The position numbers and the translations under genes were made by a program. From the NCBI GenBank assembly GCA_022798855.1, contig JAAWNI010000042.1, forward strand, positions 1 to 13,149: 13,149 nucleotides of DNA. The letters run 5' to 3'. This document shows, in pieces, positions 12,742 through 13,149 of this stretch (positions are counted from its first letter, which is position 1; each line of letters begins with the position of its first letter). The notes under the pieces were generated by a model, which was not told where the DNA came from, ran no database searches, and saw only the letters and a program-made list of their open reading frames with translations. Origin of the DNA: Lawsonibacter sp. (GTDB lineage Bacteria; Bacillota; Clostridia; Oscillospirales; Oscillospiraceae).

Positions 12742-13149
12742 ATGGACCCCATTTTAGAACGCTACCACAGCCTGGAGAAAAAGGTGCTGGCCTATATCCC
12801 CACGCTGGACACGCAGCGGCTGTTTGACGCCTTTACCTACGCCGACGCCGCCCACCACGGCCAGCTGCGCAAGAGCGGCGAGCCTTATATCATCCACCCC
12901 ATCGCCGTGGCGGAGATCGTGGCCGACCTGGAGCTGGACATCGACGCCCTGGCGGCCGCCCTGCTCCACGACTGCATTGAGGACACCGCCTCCACCCACG
13001 AGGAGATCGCCAAAAAATTCAACCCCGCCGTGGCGGAGCTGGTGGAGGGGGTCACCAAGCTGACCAAGATGCAGTTTGTCACCAAGGAAGAGGAGCAGAT
13101 GGAGAATCTGCGCAAGATGCTCATGGCCATGAGCCGGGACATCCGGGTG
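12742..13149 (+). CDS. relA: RelA/SpoT-family bifunctional (p)ppGpp synthetase/hydrolase, 5' part
   Basis: The first 136 codons of a long RSH protein; the frame runs off the right edge. The visible part is the N-terminal HD hydrolase domain. R43, H52, H76-D77 (LLHDCIEDT), E80 and D81 match the metal-binding and catalytic residues of bifunctional Rel enzymes with an offset of one, so ppGpp hydrolysis should be intact. The synthetase, TGS and ACT domains, if present, lie outside. The start is ATG 12742, with GAGGTG at 12731-12736 five bases upstream. The gene follows recJ with about 100 bases between, mostly a palindromic repeat; it is probably co-transcribed from the recJ promoter. The enzyme would set the level of the stringent-response alarmone. 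Confidence 0.95.
   Translation, partial: MDPILERYHSLEKKVLAYIPTLDTQRLFDAFTYADAAHHGQLRKSGEPYIIHPIAVAEIVADLELDIDALAAALLHDCIEDTASTHEEIAKKFNPAVAELVEGVTKLTKMQFVTKEEEQMENLRKMLMAMSRDIRV

Overview
The window is a stretch of ordinary bacterial chromosome from a high-GC, gut-type member of the Clostridia. The best guess is Oscillospiraceae, near Flavonifractor, Pseudoflavonifractor or Lawsonibacter; this is inferred from gene content, GGAGG-type ribosome binding sites and GC-rich codon use, not from a search. Most of it is housekeeping genes. The unusual material lies in the gaps between genes, which carry several families of short palindromic repeats, one MITE-like insertion and what looks like the stranded 3' tip of a second lepA allele.

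Layout from left to right. Positions 1-929 (minus strand) hold most of pta, phosphate acetyltransferase. A divergent control region at 930-1181 has a promoter on each strand, each with an inverted repeat. Positions 1182-2640 hold an XRE-type regulator and an unrecognised acidic protein, one base apart. Positions 2638-2809 are a composite palindromic repeat. lepA (elongation factor 4) follows at 2834-4642. The gap 4643-4803 contains a GC-rich hairpin repeat and then a second copy of the last eight lepA codons plus stop. Next is a tightly packed unit, ymdB, a GNAT acetyltransferase, yhaO and yhaN (4804-9347), with gaps or overlaps of 4-7 bases.

After another repeat (9343-9424), lepB (signal peptidase I, 9490-10134) has its own strong sigma-A-type promoter. 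Downstream of lepB are a MITE-like element inserted at the lepB stop codon, a rho-independent terminator, a second type of palindromic repeat and a strong promoter for recJ (10569-12638). The window ends in the first 136 codons of a RelA/SpoT-type (p)ppGpp synthetase/hydrolase.

Functionally the window joins acetate and energy metabolism (pta), translation (lepA), RNA or second-messenger phosphodiesterase activity (ymdB), DNA end processing and repair (yhaO-yhaN, recJ), protein export (lepB) and the stringent response (relA). No tRNA, rRNA, CRISPR array, complete insertion sequence or recognisable defence or biosynthetic cluster was seen. Four complete genes end exactly at the edge of a repeat: the stop codons of yhaN and recJ are the TAG inside the repeat terminus TGTAGGG, the lepB stop is the presumed target duplication of the MITE, and the unknown gene's TAA begins a repeat unit.
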